Shown here: piece by piece, positions 54,381-63,476 of the stretch
Layout of the letters: every line of letters begins with the position of its first letter
Position numbering within the stretch: the stretch's first letter is position 1
NCBI GenBank assembly: GCA_018001935.1
Contig: JAGNHB010000011.1
Span: 44,588 to 108,587 of the forward strand
From: Acidobacteriota bacterium
Lineage (GTDB): Bacteria > Acidobacteriota > JAAYUB01
Length of the DNA stretch: 64,000 nucleotides
Reading direction: 5' to 3'
The notes under the pieces: model-generated
What the model saw: the letters and a program-made list of their open reading frames with translations, nothing else
Told to the model about the DNA's origin: nothing
The model's database searches: none
Program-made: the position numbers and the translations under genes

Positions 54381-57349
54381 TCCGACTCCTTTTTCACGTG
54401 AAAGCACGCATTCTCGACGAGGAGGTAATAGCCGAGCGTCGCCGCGGGGTCGGTCCCGGCCACCCGGATCACGAAAGCGTCGTGCACCCAGTGGTGCTGG
54501 ACGTGGTTCATGAGGGTCCCGTCGGCGACCGCCACGGAAAAGGTGTAATCACCGTTGGTGAGGAAGGGGAACCGGAAGCAGAAGTCGATCCGGACCCGGT
54601 CACCCTTGGCGAACCGGGGGAGGCTCTCGCCGCCCAGCACCGCGGTGTTCATCCCCAGGATGTGGTTCCCGGTCCGGTCGTTGAGCAGGAAGCCGGCGAT
54701 GGGGCACTCCAGGTCCTTCAGGACGAGGACGTTCATGGAAAAGACCACCGGCTTGCCCCCCTGGAGGGTCTGGAGCGGGCGCCCGGAGTCCTCCTCGCGG
54801 AACATCACGTGGGTGATGCGGGCGCCCCCCTCGCCGAAGAAGGAGCAGGCGGAAAGGTCGACCCAGGGGAGTGCGGCGCCGGTGGGGCGCAGGCCCGGGG
54901 AACCGGCTGCTGCGGGAGGGGCGGTGTCGCTGTCGTAGTGCATGTAGGCCGTGTACTCCCGGATGACCCGGTCCGGGGTGTCCAGCATTTGAAGCTGTCC
55001 GTCCCTGAGCCAGGCGGCCTCGTCGCAGAGGCTGCGGACCGCGCCCAGGTCGTGGGTGACGAGCAGGATCGTCCTCCCGCTCTCCCGGAACTCCCGCATC
55101 CGGCGGAAGCACTTCTGCTGGAAGCGGATGTCTCCGACGGCCAAGGCCTCATCCACGATGAGGACGTCCGGTTCCACGTGCACGGCGGCCGCGAAAGCGA
55201 GCCGGACGAACATGCCGCTGGAGTAGGTCTTCACCGGCTGGTCCACGAATTCGCCGATGTCGGCAAAGGCTTCGATCTCCGGCCAGAGTTCCTGCATCTC
55301 GCGGCGGGTGCGGCCCGTGAGCGAGCCCAGGAAAAGGACGTTCTCCCGCCCCGTGAGCTCGGGGTTGAAGCCGGCCCCCAGTTCGAGCAGCGCCGAGAGG
55401 GTCCCGTCAACCTCCACTCGCCCGCGGGTGGGGGTCAGCACTCCCGAGACGATCTTGAGGAGGGTCGACTTCCCCGAGCCGTTCTTCCCGATGATGCCGA
55501 GGGTGCGCCCTGCGGGGACACGGAGGGAGACATCCCGCAACGCGTTGAACTCGTGGTGGTAAACTTTTTTACCGGGGTGCAGGGCTTCCTTCAGCCGGTC
55601 GAGCTTCCGGGCGTAGAGCCGGTAGGTCTTGGTCAGCCCCTCGATCCGGATGACCGGGGTTGCAGAAACTTCCTCCCCCGTTGCCGGGGCCGGTTGGGGG
55701 GGGAGTTGGGCCGCTTCCTCCGCCGGGCGGGGTGTTTCCGGTGTGGGAACCACGAAGGGAAATGCCGGGGCGCCCGCGCCGGGGACCGAGACGGCGGCAG
55801 AGGCGCCGGGGGACATGCCGTCAGCACGGGCCCCCGGTCCGGCGAACCCCTCGCGCACGGCTTCGGGCCCCCAGGAGAGCAGGGGGAGCGGCTGCGGGGC
55901 CGCTTCCCGGCTGCGCAACACCACCAGGTCCTGGTGCCCGTGTCCCGCGGGAAGGTAGGCGCAAACCTGGAAGTGATCTGACCAGGAGTCCAGGATGTAG
56001 TGGAGGTTGTGGTAGGCCGTGCCGTAGTAGCTCTCGTCGCCGATGATCCGGCCGATCTCGTGGGGTTGGGGGATGAAGAAAAACCCCTTTTCCTTCCAGA
56101 GTCGGTAAACGTCCTGGCCCGGATCGATCTTGGCCATGGCCTGCAGCCCCTGGACGGAAAGGACCACGAACCCGCCCGGTTTCAAGAGCCGTGACAACTC
56201 GCGGAGCCAGGCCTCTTGGCAGGTTTCGTCCAGGTGGGTGACCACCGAGATCCCCACGATGAAGTCGAAGGCCCGGTCGGGGTAAGGGAGCGGCGGCAGA
56301 AGGGGGCTGATCTGGTAGGTCCCCCGGGGGAGGTGGGACTGGCACCAATAAATGTTGTCCGGGTCGATGTCCGTGCCGAAAAAGGCGACGTCCTCCCGGG
56401 TGGAGAGGTAACGGGCGATGTTGCCGCACCCGCAGCCCCAGTCCAGGACCGCCGGGACGACGCTCCGGCCCGGGAGCAGGGCTTCCAGAAGAAACGACAG
56501 TTTCCGGTGAAGGGTCATCCCGCGCAGGAGGAACTGGGAGGCGTCGCGGTCCGCCATCACCCGCTCCCGGCGGTCGGCGTCGGGGAGCGGGATTCCGTCG
56601 TCCTCTGCGGGGTACCAGTAGTCCGAGAGGGGAGCGTGTTCCGCAATCCCCTCCCCGTGCAGCTGGAAACGGAACGTCTTTGCACCGGTCACGGGGGATT
56701 CGCTCCAGGCCTCGAAGGGGAAGGCCCGGCCGTGGTCGCCCAGGGTTCGGAAGACCGCCTCGACATCCGGGCGGGACTCCAGTTGGCGCATGGCCATCAG
56801 TCTCCCGTTGAGTCGCACGGAGAGGAACCGGCAGCCGGAGGGGGGAAGGATCCATCCCCAGATCCGGACAAAACCGGCCTGAACCGTCACCCGGTCGATG
56901 GCCCAGTCGGGGAAGGAGAACAAGGCCACCGGAAACGGCGGCTCCTCGGACGCCCGGAACACGAGGGGCTCGGTCAGGGGATTCCCGCGGACGTCGGTCA
57001 CTTCGATCGACTGTCCTTCCCGGAGCGGCTCGGTGAACCAGTTCCACGCGGTGCGCCCGCCGTCGAGACCGCGGCTGCAGAGGACCGGGGGCCGGAGCGG
57101 GCCGGGAATCCCATCCCGGCGGACGATGATCCCCTCGGAAGCCTCCGCGGGGACCGGGCCGAACTCCAGGAAGTGCCGGGTGAACCGGAGGACGCGGGCC
57201 TCCCCCGGCGGGGGCGGCGCAGCCGGTGAGACGGGCGGGAACCGGAAAGCCGTGGCTTCGGGCGGGGATACCGGCTCGCTCCCGCTGGCAGGTTCCGCTG
57301 TGGGCGCCTCGGGGCGGGCCGTGGTCGTTTTCGGGCGGCGGCGGGCCAT
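54377..57349 (-). CDS. wzt: methyltransferase-Wzt fusion: polysaccharide ABC exporter ATPase with C-terminal carbohydrate-binding domain
   Basis: A 990-residue protein. After a Pro/Ala-rich N-terminus comes a beta-rich module (about 50-215, including VRIWGWILPP..RPDVEAVF), a methyltransferase (VLDWGCGCGNIARYL near residue 300, FGTDIDPDN), a Pro-rich linker, an ABC ATPase (560-780: Walker A GKNGSGKST near 620, signature YSSGMFVRLAFA, Walker B LIVDEALAVGD) and a Wzt-type C-terminal beta domain (825-985). Wzt powers export of undecaprenyl-linked polymer and its C-terminal domain binds the capped chain end. The start ATG 57349 overlaps the wzm stop by one base; the long frame to 58315 is a shadow of wzm. 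Confidence 0.93.
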   Translation of the reverse strand: MARRRPKTTTARPEAPTAEPASGSEPVSPPEATAFRFPPVSPAAPPPPGEARVLRFTRHFLEFGPVPAEASEGIIVRRDGIPGPLRPPVLCSRGLDGGRTAWNWFTEPLREGQSIEVTDVRGNPLTEPLVFRASEEPPFPVALFSFPDWAIDRVTVQAGFVRIWGWILPPSGCRFLSVRLNGRLMAMRQLESRPDVEAVFRTLGDHGRAFPFEAWSESPVTGAKTFRFQLHGEGIAEHAPLSDYWYPAEDDGIPLPDADRRERVMADRDASQFLLRGMTLHRKLSFLLEALLPGRSVVPAVLDWGCGCGNIARYLSTREDVAFFGTDIDPDNIYWCQSHLPRGTYQISPLLPPLPYPDRAFDFIVGISVVTHLDETCQEAWLRELSRLLKPGGFVVLSVQGLQAMAKIDPGQDVYRLWKEKGFFFIPQPHEIGRIIGDESYYGTAYHNLHYILDSWSDHFQVCAYLPAGHGHQDLVVLRSREAAPQPLPLLSWGPEAVREGFAGPGARADGMSPGASAAVSVPGAGAPAFPFVVPTPETPRPAEEAAQLPPQPAPATGEEVSATPVIRIEGLTKTYRLYARKLDRLKEALHPGKKVYHHEFNALRDVSLRVPAGRTLGIIGKNGSGKSTLLKIVSGVLTPTRGRVEVDGTLSALLELGAGFNPELTGRENVLFLGSLTGRTRREMQELWPEIEAFADIGEFVDQPVKTYSSGMFVRLAFAAAVHVEPDVLIVDEALAVGDIRFQQKCFRRMREFRESGRTILLVTHDLGAVRSLCDEAAWLRDGQLQMLDTPDRVIREYTAYMHYDSDTAPPAAAGSPGLRPTGAALPWVDLSACSFFGEGGARITHVMFREEDSGRPLQTLQGGKPVVFSMNVLVLKDLECPIAGFLLNDRTGNHILGMNTAVLGGESLPRFAKGDRVRIDFCFRFPFLTNGDYTFSVAVADGTLMNHVQHHWVHDAFVIRVAGTDPAATLGYYLLVENACFHVKKESD

Positions 57350-58131
57350 CAGATTGCATCTCCGAAATGGGGTTTGAGACGGCGGAAAATGGTCACTCCC
57401 GCCAGCAGGAGGAGCCCCGTGAACCCCCAGAAATACAGGAGCTGCATCGGGGCTTCCCAGAACCACTCCCGGTGGATCAGGCAGTTGCGATAACCTTCGA
57501 TGACGTAGTGGAAGGGGTTGAGGCGGAACCAGTCCCGGACTCCGGGCGGGAGCATCTGGAGCGGCCAGAAGATCGGGGTCAGCCAGAACCCGATCTGGAG
57601 AACGATGGAGACGACCTGCGGGGTGTCCCGGGCGAAGATGGTCAACGAGGAGACGATGAGGGCGAAGGCCACGGTCAGGGTAAGCATGGCGACCATGTAG
57701 TAGGGCAGTTGGACGGCCTGCCAGGGGATCGCGACCCCCATGATGAGGTAGCAGAAGAACAGGATCACGATGAACACCAGGTGGATGATGAAGGTGGAGC
57801 AGGCGCGGACGAAGGGCAGGAGGTTCACGTTGAAGACCATCTTCTTGACCAGGTGCTGGTTGTCCAGGAAGGTGGTGGAGGAGCCCGAGATGGCTTCCTG
57901 GAAGTAGAACCAGGGGATCAACCCCGTCATGAGCCAGAGGAAGAAGGGGACGTGAAGGACCGGCTGGCTCCGGAACCCGATCTCGAAGACGAACCACAGG
58001 ACGGTGAGGGTCACCGCCGGGTGGATGAAGGCCCAGAAGATCCCCAGGTAGGAACCCAGGTAACGCACGGTGAAGTCGTTCCGGGTGAGTTCGCTCAGTA
58101 TGGCCAATTGAGGACGTGGTTTCGTTTTCAT
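57349..58131 (-). CDS. wzm: polysaccharide ABC exporter permease Wzm
   Basis: A 260-residue ABC-2-type permease with six membrane helices. RNDFTVRYLGSYLGIFWAFIHP is the conserved N-terminal amphipathic block, and WLTPIFWPLQMLPPGVRDWFRLNPFHYVIEGYR is the typical C-terminal block of Wzm/TagG/KpsM proteins. It is the first gene of the operon and shares TGATG with wzt. A TATAAT promoter lies about 85 bp upstream. Confidence 0.93.
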   Translation of the reverse strand: MKTKPRPQLAILSELTRNDFTVRYLGSYLGIFWAFIHPAVTLTVLWFVFEIGFRSQPVLHVPFFLWLMTGLIPWFYFQEAISGSSTTFLDNQHLVKKMVFNVNLLPFVRACSTFIIHLVFIVILFFCYLIMGVAIPWQAVQLPYYMVAMLTLTVAFALIVSSLTIFARDTPQVVSIVLQIGFWLTPIFWPLQMLPPGVRDWFRLNPFHYVIEGYRNCLIHREWFWEAPMQLLYFWGFTGLLLLAGVTIFRRLKPHFGDAI

Positions 58132-58214
58132 GCTTCAAACGAGGCCGGCACGGAGACGGCGGCCTCGAAAACCCCTTTCCTGGCGTGTGGTTTGTGGGTC
58201 CGGCCAGACCGCGG

Positions 58215-58242
58215 ATTATAGCATTTTTTCCGGCAAACACAA
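58215..58242 (-). promoter_or_regulatory. promoter TTGTGT-N16-TATAAT for the wzm operon
   Basis: On the minus strand a perfect TATAAT (58215-58220) and TTGTGT (58237-58242) are 16 bp apart. It is divergent from the methyltransferase promoter at 58367-58396. Confidence 0.65.
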
Positions 58243-58366
58243 CGCTTTTCAGGCTCGCCTCCCGCCCGCCATGCCGGTGGGCGAGAGATGCCTTGTCCAC
58301 ATGACCGCAGGACACTCACTCTATCCAGCCAGGGGAGAGAACGCTTGGATTGGTCTTTTCACCCCC

Positions 58367-58396
58367 TTGCTTCACCGCCCCGATTCCCTCTATACT
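58367..58396 (+). promoter_or_regulatory. promoter TTGCTT-N18-TATACT
   Basis: The -35 box TTGCTT (58367-58372) and -10 box TATACT (58391-58396) have 18-bp spacing, 46 bp before the methyltransferase start at 58442. Confidence 0.6.
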
Positions 58397-58441
58397 GCTC
58401 TCGACTGCCGTTCCGACGGAAAAAACACCAAGGATGATCTC

Positions 58442-59263
58442 ATGAATGTACGGTATCAATCGGTTCGCCGCCTACCCACCCAACACACGGCCGAGGAGAT
58501 CCTGGCCGCGGCGCCGCCTCCGTGGTTTTACCGTTTCACCTTCGAGAACGGTGCGAGCACGGTTTCCGCCGACCCGCTCATCGACGAGATCCACCAGGTG
58601 CGCGCCGACCTGGTGTTCCCCTGGCTGGACTGCGTCGTGGGCTCGGCCTGGCCGCGGCTGACCTGCCTCGACATCGGCTGCCACGAGGGGTGGTGGAGCG
58701 CCCAGTTGGCCGTCCGCGGCGCCCGCCGCGTCCTCGGCATCGACCCCCGGCCCGGCCACATCGAGCGGGCTGAGAAGATCCGTCAGATCACGGGGATGGA
58801 GAACCTCGACTTTCGGGCGGGTAATCTGTACGAACAGGGTGCTTTCACGGGAGCCCCCTACGATCTCACGCTGTTCATCGGCCTGCTGTATCACCTGGAC
58901 AACCCCGTCTGGGCCCTGGAGAGAGCCCGGGTCCTGACCCGCGGCGTCTGCGTCGTCGAGACGCAGGTGGCCCGGCCCGTCCCGGAGTTGGAGTGCCTTT
59001 GGGGCAGCGACACCCGGCTGAAGCACGGCCCCGGGATCGCGCTGGTCCGCTCCGACGAGGCCCACGTCGAGGGGGCGCGCCCCCTCTCCATGGTGCCCAC
59101 CCTGGCGGCTTTGTACGAGATCCTGTACCAGGTGGGTTTCCATCGGGTCTTCACTGCCGTCCCCGCGCCGGGCATGTACAGCCAGTACCGGGATTATGAC
59201 CGGGTCGTGGTCTTCGCCCTGACGGAAGCGGCCTCCGGAGAAGCCCTCGGCCTTTCGGGTTGA
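58442..59263 (+). CDS. class I SAM-dependent methyltransferase, divergent from wzm
   Basis: A 273-residue protein. CLDIGCHEGWWSAQLAVRGARRVLGIDPR is motif I/II, with a long gap to LTLFIGLLYHLDNPVWALE; this resembles the DUF1698/CmoB-like group but also methyltransferases of surface-sugar loci. AAGGA precedes ATG 58442. The frame is open to 58130 without support. Divergent placement next to wzm suggests a role in the same polysaccharide. Confidence 0.83.
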   Translation: MNVRYQSVRRLPTQHTAEEILAAAPPPWFYRFTFENGASTVSADPLIDEIHQVRADLVFPWLDCVVGSAWPRLTCLDIGCHEGWWSAQLAVRGARRVLGIDPRPGHIERAEKIRQITGMENLDFRAGNLYEQGAFTGAPYDLTLFIGLLYHLDNPVWALERARVLTRGVCVVETQVARPVPELECLWGSDTRLKHGPGIALVRSDEAHVEGARPLSMVPTLAALYEILYQVGFHRVFTAVPAPGMYSQYRDYDRVVVFALTEAASGEALGLSG

Positions 59264-59321
59264 CCCTTGCCTCGAGGAGGGGGGAGACAGCGTGCGGCCG
59301 GCCGGTGAGCGTGAGAAAGAA

Positions 59322-59358
59322 GAGGACACCCAATCGAATCCGACGAGTGAGTGTCCTC
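59322..59358. repeat. REP-like hairpin, GAGGACAC / GTGTCCTC stem
   Basis: An 8-bp perfect stem (59322-59329 with 59351-59358) around a 21-base loop. The stem core GGACAC/GTGTCC matches the hairpin at 63434-63476 and isolated copies at 58309-58320 and 62971-62981. Confidence 0.55.
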
Positions 59359-59470
59359 AAATCTTCGGCTTCAGGGGCTGTCCTGGGCCCGTTCGGGAGA
59401 GGTCGGCCGAATGAGCCTGGATAAGTATACAATGCGACCTGTGAGTGCAGGGCGATCAGAAGGAGTCCCG

Positions 59471-62400
59471 ATGAACTATCGAAGACGCTTGGCCTGGAGG
59501 GTGGGGGAGGGCGGTTCGATCTCTGGTATTGCTGCCGGTTATCCGGGCCGCCGGCATGCACGGGGTTGGCTCCTCGGGCGGCCGTGGTCTTCTGGCGGTC
59601 GAACCCCGGGGGGGGGAACATCCTTGCCCTGCGTCCTGTTCTTCCTGCTCTGGGGGGGGCTTTGGGCGGGAACCGCCTTTCCCCTTCGGTTGCAGGCCCC
59701 ACGAAGTGGCTTCGAGCACCTCTCTCTCGAGGACGGCCTCTCGCAGAGCGTCGTCAACGGGATCTGCCAGGACCGGCGCGGCTTTCTCTGGTTCGCGACC
59801 CAGGACGGCCTCAACCGCTACGATGGCTACCGTTTCGTCGTTTTCCGGAACGATGCCAACGACCCGAATTCCATCAGCGATAACCTGGCGTACTGCCTCC
59901 ACCTCGACCAGCAGGGTGACCTCTGGATCGGGACCGACGTCGGCCTGAACCGGTACGATCGTCGAAGCGGGCGTTTCGTCCGGTACGATTTCACCCGCGT
60001 GAATCCGGGTGTCGAGGGGATCAATCGGATCGCGTCCATTTGCCGGGATGCGAGGGGTATCCTCTGGTTGGCCACCCGTCGGGGCGGGATTCTCGCCTTT
60101 GACCCGTCAACAGGCCGAAGCTTTCACTTTGCCCCCGACCCGAAGGACGACCGCAAGGTCCCGGATCACCTTCTGCGGTGTATGTTGCTGGCGGAGGACG
60201 GTTTTCTGTGGGTCGGCACAGCCGAGGGGGTCCTCTGTCGGCTGGACAGGGGCACCGGGCAGGTACGGCGTTTCCCGCTGAACAGGGTGTTTGGGGAGTC
60301 CAGGAAACCCTCGGAAGTCTGGTCGATCTTCCAGTACGGGCGCGATCGCCTATGGATCGGGACCAACCTGGGGTTGGTGGAGTTGAACACGCGGTCAGGG
60401 GAGGTCCGGGATCTGAAAGGCCTGTTTGGTTCATCGGGCCCCGCGACCCCGGTCGTTGTCAACATGATGATGAGAAGCCGGTCCGGTGAACTCTGGATCG
60501 GGACGACCACCGGCATCTACCGCCTGGGAAAGGACCTCGCCCTCAAGAACACGTACCGGCGAGACGCGCGCATCGCCGACAGTCTCAGCCAGGACAACAT
60601 CAACATCCTGTTCGAAGACGACGCCGGTGTCCTCTGGGTGGGGACCTACAGCGGCGGAATCAACAAGCTGGACCTGAAGCGTGAACGATTCGCACATTTC
60701 CCCTCTCACGACTGGGAGCCAGGGTCCCTGAGCAACCCCTTTGTCCTCGGGTTTCTGGAGGACCAGTCCGGGCGTCTCTGGGTCGGTACGGAGAACGGTC
60801 TCAACCGGTGGGACGATTCAACGCAGCGGTTCGACCATTTTTTCCACGAGCCGAACAATCCGCGGAGCCTCAGCAACAGCAACATCCAATCCCTCTGCCA
60901 GGACCGGGAGGGGGTGATCTGGGTGGGGACGAGTCACGGGCTCAACCGGCTCGACCCGGGGAAAAGCGATTTTGTGCGGTATCTTCGCGAGGAGAAGGAC
61001 CCGCAAAGCCTCAGTTCCAACGACATCCTCTGCCTGCTGGAGGATCGGCATGGGCAGTTCTGGGTGGGAACCTACTCCGCCGGACTCTGCCGCATGGACC
61101 GACGGACAGGAAAGTTCACCACCTTTCAGGCCGACCCGGGGGACCCGAGGAAACTCTGTGACAACTACATCTCCTGCCTGCTGGAGGATCGTTCGGGAAC
61201 GCTCTGGATCGGTACCAACGGAGGCTTGAACCAGTACCACCCGGGGACGGGGACTTTCTCCCGGATCGAAGTCAACCCCGCCGACCTCCGTAAACTTGGG
61301 AACAGCCGGATTCGCTGCCTCTACGAGGACAGCCGCGGGTACCTGTGGGTGGGGACCCGCAACGGGCTTTACCTGATGAACCGGGCGACAGGGGCATTTG
61401 CGCGTTTCACCATGAAGGACGGGTTGCCCAACAACGTCGTGTATGGGATTTGCGAGGACACCCAGGGCTTTCTCTGGCTCAGCACCAATCACGGGCTTTC
61501 CCGTTTCGACCCGTTCTCAAGGAAATTCAGGAATTACGACGCCATGGACGGGCTTCAGAGCAGTGAGTTCAACCAGTGGGCTTACTGCCGCCTGCGCAGC
61601 GGCGAACTCCTCTTCGGGGGAATCAACGGGTTCAGCCTGTTTCGCCCTGAGGCCATCGTGGACAATCCCCACGTGCCGCCCGTGGTTCTGACGGGGTTCA
61701 AACTGTTCGGCCGGGATGCCCGGCTGCCGCAGGACGTCACCGAAACCGTGAATATCACCCTCCGCCACACGGAGAACTCCTTTTCCTTCGAGTTCGCCGC
61801 GCTGGATTACACGAATCCCAGGAAGAATCAGTACGCTTACATGCTGGAGGGCTTCGACAGCGGCTACATCGAGGCGGGGACCTCCCGGGTCGCCACCTAC
61901 ACCAACCTGGAAGGCGGAGAGTACTTCTTCCGGGTGAAAGGAACCAACAGCGACGGCGTGACCAATGATCAGGGGGTGGTGATCCGGGTCAACATCGTCC
62001 CCCCCTTCTGGCGGACTACCTGGTTCCGGATCGCAACCATCGTGGGCCTGGCCGTGCTCCTCAACCTGGTGTTTTTCGGGGGGCGGAGGCTCTGGAGGGC
62101 CTACGTCGTCTGGAAGCGGTCCACCTATGTGGCCCATTTCCGGGTCTTGGGAACGCTGGGCCGGGGGGGCATGGGGGTTGTCTACAAGGCCGTGAACATC
62201 GTCAACCGGCAAGTGGTCGCCTTGAAAGTCCTCGACCAGGGTTTGGGGGATGAAACTTCCCGGAAGCGATTCGTGCAGGAAGGCCTCATCTGCGAACGCA
62301 TCAAGCATCCGAACGTGGTGGCGATCTACGAACGGGGCGAGCACAACGATCGGATGTACTTCTCCATGGAGTATCTCGAAGGGATGACGCTGCGTCGCCT

Positions 62401-62992
62401 GCTGAACGACGGTCCTTTCGAGGAACGGGCGGCCGTCGCCCTCTTCGCCTTCCTCTTCGACGTGCTGTGCGACATCCATCGCCAGGGTGTCATCCATCGT
62501 GACATCAAGCCCGAGAACATCATGATTTCCCGCGGTTTCTCTCAGGGGTCCCTGAGCCACAGCCGCGCGCCGAAAAGTCTTCTGCAAGAGCAGATCAAGT
62601 TGCTGGACTTCGGCCTGGCGCGTTTCGCGGATTCCAAGTCCCTGACCGAGGCCGGTTCCGTCGCCGGCACCTTGTCCTACCTTCCCCCCGAGATGCTGGG
62701 AGGGGAGCGGGTCGTAGGGCCCGAGGCGGATTTCTATTCCCTGGGTGTCATCCTCTATGAGATGTTGACGGGGACTCGCCCCTTCCAAGGAGACGACAAC
62801 CTGTCCATCATGTTCTCCATCATGTACCGGGACCCCATCCCGCCCCACGAAGTGAAAGCCGGGTTGTCGACGGCGACCTCTGATCTGGTCATGAAACTGA
62901 TCGCAAAGAAGAGGGAGGATCGGTTGACCGGCGAGGCCGCTATCCGGGAGATGCTCGGCGGTGGAATTGAAGGACACTCACCGGATCGATGA
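59471..62992 (+). CDS. two-component-type beta-propeller sensor fused to a Ser/Thr protein kinase
   Basis: A 1173-residue protein. AAGGAG lies before ATG 59471. An export signal or anchor is at about residues 53-78. Residues 80-745 hold about 14 propeller blades of the reg_prop type (repeated [LI]W[IV]GT..GLNR[YWL]D), as in hybrid two-component sensors of gut and soil bacteria. A Y_Y_Y domain (750-850) and one membrane helix (about 857-880) follow. The output is a Hanks-type kinase: GRGGMGVVYKA, VALK (Lys919), HRDIKPEN (Asp1011), LDFGLAR (Asp1046). All catalytic residues are present. Ligands of similar propellers are often glycans. Confidence 0.92.
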   Translation: MNYRRRLAWRVGEGGSISGIAAGYPGRRHARGWLLGRPWSSGGRTPGGGTSLPCVLFFLLWGGLWAGTAFPLRLQAPRSGFEHLSLEDGLSQSVVNGICQDRRGFLWFATQDGLNRYDGYRFVVFRNDANDPNSISDNLAYCLHLDQQGDLWIGTDVGLNRYDRRSGRFVRYDFTRVNPGVEGINRIASICRDARGILWLATRRGGILAFDPSTGRSFHFAPDPKDDRKVPDHLLRCMLLAEDGFLWVGTAEGVLCRLDRGTGQVRRFPLNRVFGESRKPSEVWSIFQYGRDRLWIGTNLGLVELNTRSGEVRDLKGLFGSSGPATPVVVNMMMRSRSGELWIGTTTGIYRLGKDLALKNTYRRDARIADSLSQDNINILFEDDAGVLWVGTYSGGINKLDLKRERFAHFPSHDWEPGSLSNPFVLGFLEDQSGRLWVGTENGLNRWDDSTQRFDHFFHEPNNPRSLSNSNIQSLCQDREGVIWVGTSHGLNRLDPGKSDFVRYLREEKDPQSLSSNDILCLLEDRHGQFWVGTYSAGLCRMDRRTGKFTTFQADPGDPRKLCDNYISCLLEDRSGTLWIGTNGGLNQYHPGTGTFSRIEVNPADLRKLGNSRIRCLYEDSRGYLWVGTRNGLYLMNRATGAFARFTMKDGLPNNVVYGICEDTQGFLWLSTNHGLSRFDPFSRKFRNYDAMDGLQSSEFNQWAYCRLRSGELLFGGINGFSLFRPEAIVDNPHVPPVVLTGFKLFGRDARLPQDVTETVNITLRHTENSFSFEFAALDYTNPRKNQYAYMLEGFDSGYIEAGTSRVATYTNLEGGEYFFRVKGTNSDGVTNDQGVVIRVNIVPPFWRTTWFRIATIVGLAVLLNLVFFGGRRLWRAYVVWKRSTYVAHFRVLGTLGRGGMGVVYKAVNIVNRQVVALKVLDQGLGDETSRKRFVQEGLICERIKHPNVVAIYERGEHNDRMYFSMEYLEGMTLRRLLNDGPFEERAAVALFAFLFDVLCDIHRQGVIHRDIKPENIMISRGFSQGSLSHSRAPKSLLQEQIKLLDFGLARFADSKSLTEAGSVAGTLSYLPPEMLGGERVVGPEADFYSLGVILYEMLTGTRPFQGDDNLSIMFSIMYRDPIPPHEVKAGLSTATSDLVMKLIAKKREDRLTGEAAIREMLGGGIEGHSPDR

Positions 62993-63080
62993 GGAGGAGG
63001 GTATCCAGAGCTGGATACCTTCAGATCATCGAGGACGATGGGAAGGGAAGAAGGACCCGCCAGCGGGGCGTCGGCACCCT
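62989..63080 (+). pseudogene. fragment of an IS1634/IS4-like transposase N-terminus
   Basis: The translation SRAGYLQIIEDDGKGRR and then TRQRGVGTLG resembles the N-terminus of IS1634-type DDE transposases (YLQIVES...KVRQRVIATLG). After about 30 residues the similarity ends and the frame continues into unrelated sequence. It overlaps the stop of the kinase gene by four bases. Confidence 0.5.
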
Positions 63081-63138
63081 CGGCTGCAAGAACAGCTTCA
63101 GGAGTTCTTACAAGATCAGGAGTTCTTACGTTTTGGGG

Positions 63139-63300
63139 CTAGGTTCGCTCAGGTCTGAAGAGCCTGCGGCAGGTGGCGATGCCCTGGAACCATCGGAGGC
63201 CGGCGGCACGGGCCAGTTCCGCGAGGCGGCCGGCGTAGCCCACCACCCGGCGGAAGCGGCGCTCATAGCCCTGCACCGACGCCAGCCACTCTACCGCGTC
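63139..63300 (-). pseudogene. truncated copy of a Y1 (IS200-like) transposase C-terminus
   Basis: The last 50 codons (EWLASVQGYERRFRRVVGYAG and on to the stop) are nearly identical to the C-terminus of the transposase at 63789-64000. Upstream of about 63300 the similarity stops and the frame is broken, so this is a remnant. Confidence 0.7.
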
Positions 63301-63433
63301 AGCAACCGGTAGTACTCCACCGCCGTCAGCGTGGCGAAGACTCCCTTGCGGCCGTCCGCGGCGTTCAGCGGGGCCAGTCACGACGCCCGTGCCAGCGCCC
63401 GCGCCGCCTCCGCCATGGCCGCCGCCAGGATCG

Positions 63434-63476
63434 AGTCAAGGACACTCACTCAAGGATCTCAATTGAGTGTCCTTGA
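63434..63476. repeat. REP-like hairpin, TCAAGGACACTCA / TGAGTGTCCTTGA stem
   Basis: A 13-bp perfect inverted repeat with a 15-17 base centre that itself contains CTCAAGGATCTCAAT. It lies on the 3' side of the Y1 transposase, the place where REP or terminal hairpins are expected for this class. The 63477-63788 stretch has no gene that I can support. Confidence 0.7.

Noticed and set aside
63306..63430. Minus-strand segment reading GVFATLTAVEYYRLLTR as part of a transposase
   Set aside because: Stops interrupt both sides and I cannot align it with either the Y1 or the IS1634 family.
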